DNA of 64,000 nucleotides from Sphingopyxis sp. H053 (GTDB lineage: Bacteria; Pseudomonadota; Alphaproteobacteria; Sphingomonadales; Sphingomonadaceae), in contig NZ_LNRU01000002.1 of NCBI RefSeq assembly GCF_001468225.1, forward strand, positions 186,001 through 250,000, written 5' to 3'. The notes beneath the pieces are model-generated. The model saw only the letters and a program-made list of their open reading frames with translations, was not told the DNA's origin and made no database searches. The position numbers and the translations under genes are program-made. Position 1 is the stretch's first letter. Every line of letters starts with the position of its first letter. Shown piece by piece: positions 62,336-64,000 of the stretch.

Positions 62336-62656
62336 ATGGCGTGGGTCATCCTCGCGATCGCCGTCGTTACCGAAATCATCTGGGCGCTCAGCCTGAAATG
62401 GGCCGCGACGCTCGGGACCTGGCAGGCATCGGTCGTTCCCGTCTCGCTCAGTTTTTTGAACATGGCGCTGCTCGCGTTCGCGATGCGCGGGATCTCGGCC
62501 GGGACCGCCTATGCGATCTGGACCGGCCTCGGCGCGGTCGGCGTCATCATCGGCGGCATATTCTGGTTCGGCGAGAAGGTGAACGCGGTCCAGATCGGCT
62601 TCATGGCGCTGATCGTCATCGGCGTCGCCGGGACCAAGCTGTTTTCGACGGCCTGA
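62336..62656 (+). CDS. Small multidrug resistance (SMR) family transporter, SugE/Gdx-like
   Basis: The 106-residue protein has four helices and works as an antiparallel dimer. The essential Glu13 is in AVVTEIIWALSLKWA, and GTAYAIWTGLGAVGVIIGG is the signature of the SugE/Gdx branch, which exports guanidinium or quaternary ammonium ions. GAAAGGA lies 9 nt before the ATG. The 149-nt upstream region shows no recognisable guanidine riboswitch. Confidence 0.9.
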   Translation: MAWVILAIAVVTEIIWALSLKWAATLGTWQASVVPVSLSFLNMALLAFAMRGISAGTAYAIWTGLGAVGVIIGGIFWFGEKVNAVQIGFMALIVIGVAGTKLFSTA

Positions 62657-62702
62657 TCGAGACCGTGGGGCGGTTTTCGACCGGGTGCCGCCTCCAACAC
62701 TC

Positions 62703-62794
62703 TCGTCACCCGGACTTGATCCGGGGTCCCGCTTGAGATCAAAGCCTGCCGATGCCTCAAAAAGCGGGATCCCGGATCAAGTCCGGGATGACGA
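62703..62794. repeat. Large inverted repeat with CGTCA...TGACG ends
   Basis: Arms of about 32 nt (62703-62734 and 62762-62794) are complementary except for one mismatch and one extra base, with a 27-nt spacer. The ends read TCGTCACCCGG and CCGGGATGACGA. It lies in the gap between the SMR gene and pepN, at the 3' ends of both, so it could fold into a strong bidirectional stem. Similar ends occur in the repeats at 17804 and 33170. Confidence 0.82.
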
Positions 62795-62836
62795 AGGGTA
62801 AGGAAGCATCGACGGCTCCCCACCCCTAAGCCGCTC

Positions 62837-64000
62837 TCACCCCAACAAGCTCTTCGACGCCTGTTCGGTTACATCGCGCGACAGGCCGGGCTGCGCGAGG
62901 ATGCGCTCGAGTTCGGCCTTCATCAGCGCCTGCCGCCCCTCGTCGAACCGTTTCCAGCGGCCGAGCGGCGGGATCATCTTCGCCGACGTCTGCGGGTTCT
63001 TCGGGTCGAGCGCTATGACGAGGTCGGCGATCAACCGGTAGCCCGCACCATCGGCCTGATGGAACGCCGCCTGATTGCCCGTCAGCGCGCCGTAAAGCGA
63101 GCGCACGCGATTGGGGTTAGCGAGCGTGAAGTCGGGGTGCTGCGCGAGCGCCTTCACCGCATCGACGGTGTCGCCGCGCAGCGACCACGCCTGCACCTGG
63201 AACCATTTGTCGAGCACGAGCGGGTTGTCGCGATAGCGTTGATAGAAGATGTCGAGCGCGGCGATGCGCTCGTCGCTGTCGCCATGCGCGAGCGTCGCGA
63301 GCGCCGCCTGCCGTTCGGTCATGCCGTCGGCATCGGAGAAGATGCCGAATGCCAGCGCCGGGGCATCGTCGGCCCCCGTTGCGGCGAGATAGGCGAGCGC
63401 GACGCCGCGGAGGCGGCGGCCGCCCTTGGCGTTGCTCGACAGGTCGGTCGCGGGCGGCGCGCTGCCGGCAAGGATCGCGCGCCATTCGCTTTCGAGCGCG
63501 GTGCCGATCGCGGCCTGCAAGGCGAGCCGCTCGCGGCGGATCGCGTCGGGATCGACGGTGACCATCTGGTCGCCGATAAAGGCTTCGCTGGGCAACAGCA
63601 CCGCCTCGGCGACGAAGGCGGGGTCGCTTGCCGCGCCGGCGAGCGTCTGACCGACCGCGTCGATCACCGCCCGAGTATCGCCCGTCTTGCCCGAAACCGC
63701 GGCAACGAGCGTGTCGAGCATCAGCTGCTGCAACGCCTCGTAGCGCGCGAACGGGTCGTCGTCGTGCGCGGCGAGCCACGCGAGTTCGCCGGGACCGCGC
63801 TCGAAATCGACGATGATCGGCGCCGAGAAGCCGCGATTGACCGACAGCGCCGGACGCGCCGCAAATTTGCCGAGCGCGATACGCTGCGTCGCGCCGGTCA
63901 CGGTGACGAGCGTGTCGGCGAGCGCATCGCCACTGCCGTCCATCGCAAAGGCCGCGAGGCGGAGCGGCATCATCATCGGCTGTTTTTCGGGCTGCCCGGG
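62837..64000 (-). CDS. pepN: Aminopeptidase N, C-terminal part
   Basis: The frame is open to the window edge; 387 residues are seen, all from the C-terminal half of a PepN-type M1 aminopeptidase. The sequence begins PGQPEKQPMMMPLRLA, the beta domain after the catalytic region. It then has the all-helical PepN C-terminal domain with ERGPGELAWLAAHDDDPFARYEALQQLM and FYQRYRDNPLVLDKWFQVQA, ending with DLVIALDPKNPQTSAKMIPPLGRWKRFDEGRQALMKAELE. The zinc-binding HEXXH domain lies beyond the window. It removes N-terminal residues from peptides. Confidence 0.9.
   Translation of the reverse strand, partial: PGQPEKQPMMMPLRLAAFAMDGSGDALADTLVTVTGATQRIALGKFAARPALSVNRGFSAPIIVDFERGPGELAWLAAHDDDPFARYEALQQLMLDTLVAAVSGKTGDTRAVIDAVGQTLAGAASDPAFVAEAVLLPSEAFIGDQMVTVDPDAIRRERLALQAAIGTALESEWRAILAGSAPPATDLSSNAKGGRRLRGVALAYLAATGADDAPALAFGIFSDADGMTERQAALATLAHGDSDERIAALDIFYQRYRDNPLVLDKWFQVQAWSLRGDTVDAVKALAQHPDFTLANPNRVRSLYGALTGNQAAFHQADGAGYRLIADLVIALDPKNPQTSAKMIPPLGRWKRFDEGRQALMKAELERILAQPGLSRDVTEQASKSLLG

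Overview
The window is a 64 kb, GC-rich (mid-60s percent by eye), gene-dense stretch of what looks like an ordinary bacterial chromosome. Gene content and protein style point to an alphaproteobacterium of the Sphingomonadaceae, with Sphingopyxis the closest guess. The basis is: a serC-serA pair with a short structured leader, hisZ next to purA, a membrane-anchored cytochrome c, a class I PHA synthase with phasin, an MlaE with an N-terminal STAS domain, and many pyramid-like intergenic inverted repeats. The genus is inference. I see no rRNA, tRNA, CRISPR array, insertion sequence, prophage or plasmid functions.

Layout. 0-6.3 kb: accessory small-molecule genes (D-serine dehydratase-like end, RidA, YdeI-family, HxlR/GST divergon, GFA protein, AraC regulator, MFS transporter, ogt). 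6.4-16.5 kb: purT, a DedA/VTT membrane protein, polA, a CDP-alcohol phosphatidyltransferase, pheA, two overlapping cytochrome c genes, a LOG-family protein and an extensin-like lipoprotein. 16.6-22.5 kb: serC-serA behind a probable serC leader RNA, then hisZ and purA. 22.5-29.3 kb: haloalkane dehalogenase, L,D-transpeptidase, flavin reductase, MFS transporter, exported amidase, a DUF2721 protein and an AlaC-type aminotransferase. 29.4-32.7 kb: PHA storage (phaC and a phasin with a histone-like N terminus), then clpS. 32.7-36.7 kb: an HxlR regulator divergent from an SDR/isomerase pair, an EamA transporter and a DUF3011 protein. 37-44.2 kb: murA, then a leftward run argG, two proteins of unknown function, ltaE, an EamA transporter and an exported alpha/beta hydrolase. 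44.2-51.7 kb: a YafY-type regulator divergent from a DUF1579-like protein, cfa, a molybdopterin oxidoreductase with its cytochrome b, and an acyl-CoA synthetase. 51.7-57.7 kb: a tightly overlapping lgt-midA-GNAT-pgeF run, an SLC13 permease and a Cys/Met-metabolism PLP enzyme. 57.8-64 kb: a HAD phosphatase, the Mla lipid-transport operon, an SMR pump and the C-terminal part of pepN.

How it works together. Most genes are housekeeping (replication and repair, purine, serine, histidine, phenylalanine and arginine synthesis, cell wall, outer-membrane lipid transport). Many stop and start codons overlap by 4 nt, indicating translational coupling. The most distinctive non-coding content is a set of intergenic dyads. 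Three share CGTC/TGACG ends, two are near-copies of a CCCCTCCC element 38 kb apart, and there is an alphaproteobacterial-type GAGCACTT hairpin. Several divergent promoters carry clean palindromes that are good operator candidates. I found no compelling evidence for a wholly new multi-gene system. The best leads are the histone-tailed phasin with its twin palindromes, the short-chain dehydrogenase lacking the catalytic tyrosine, and the shared-end repeat family.
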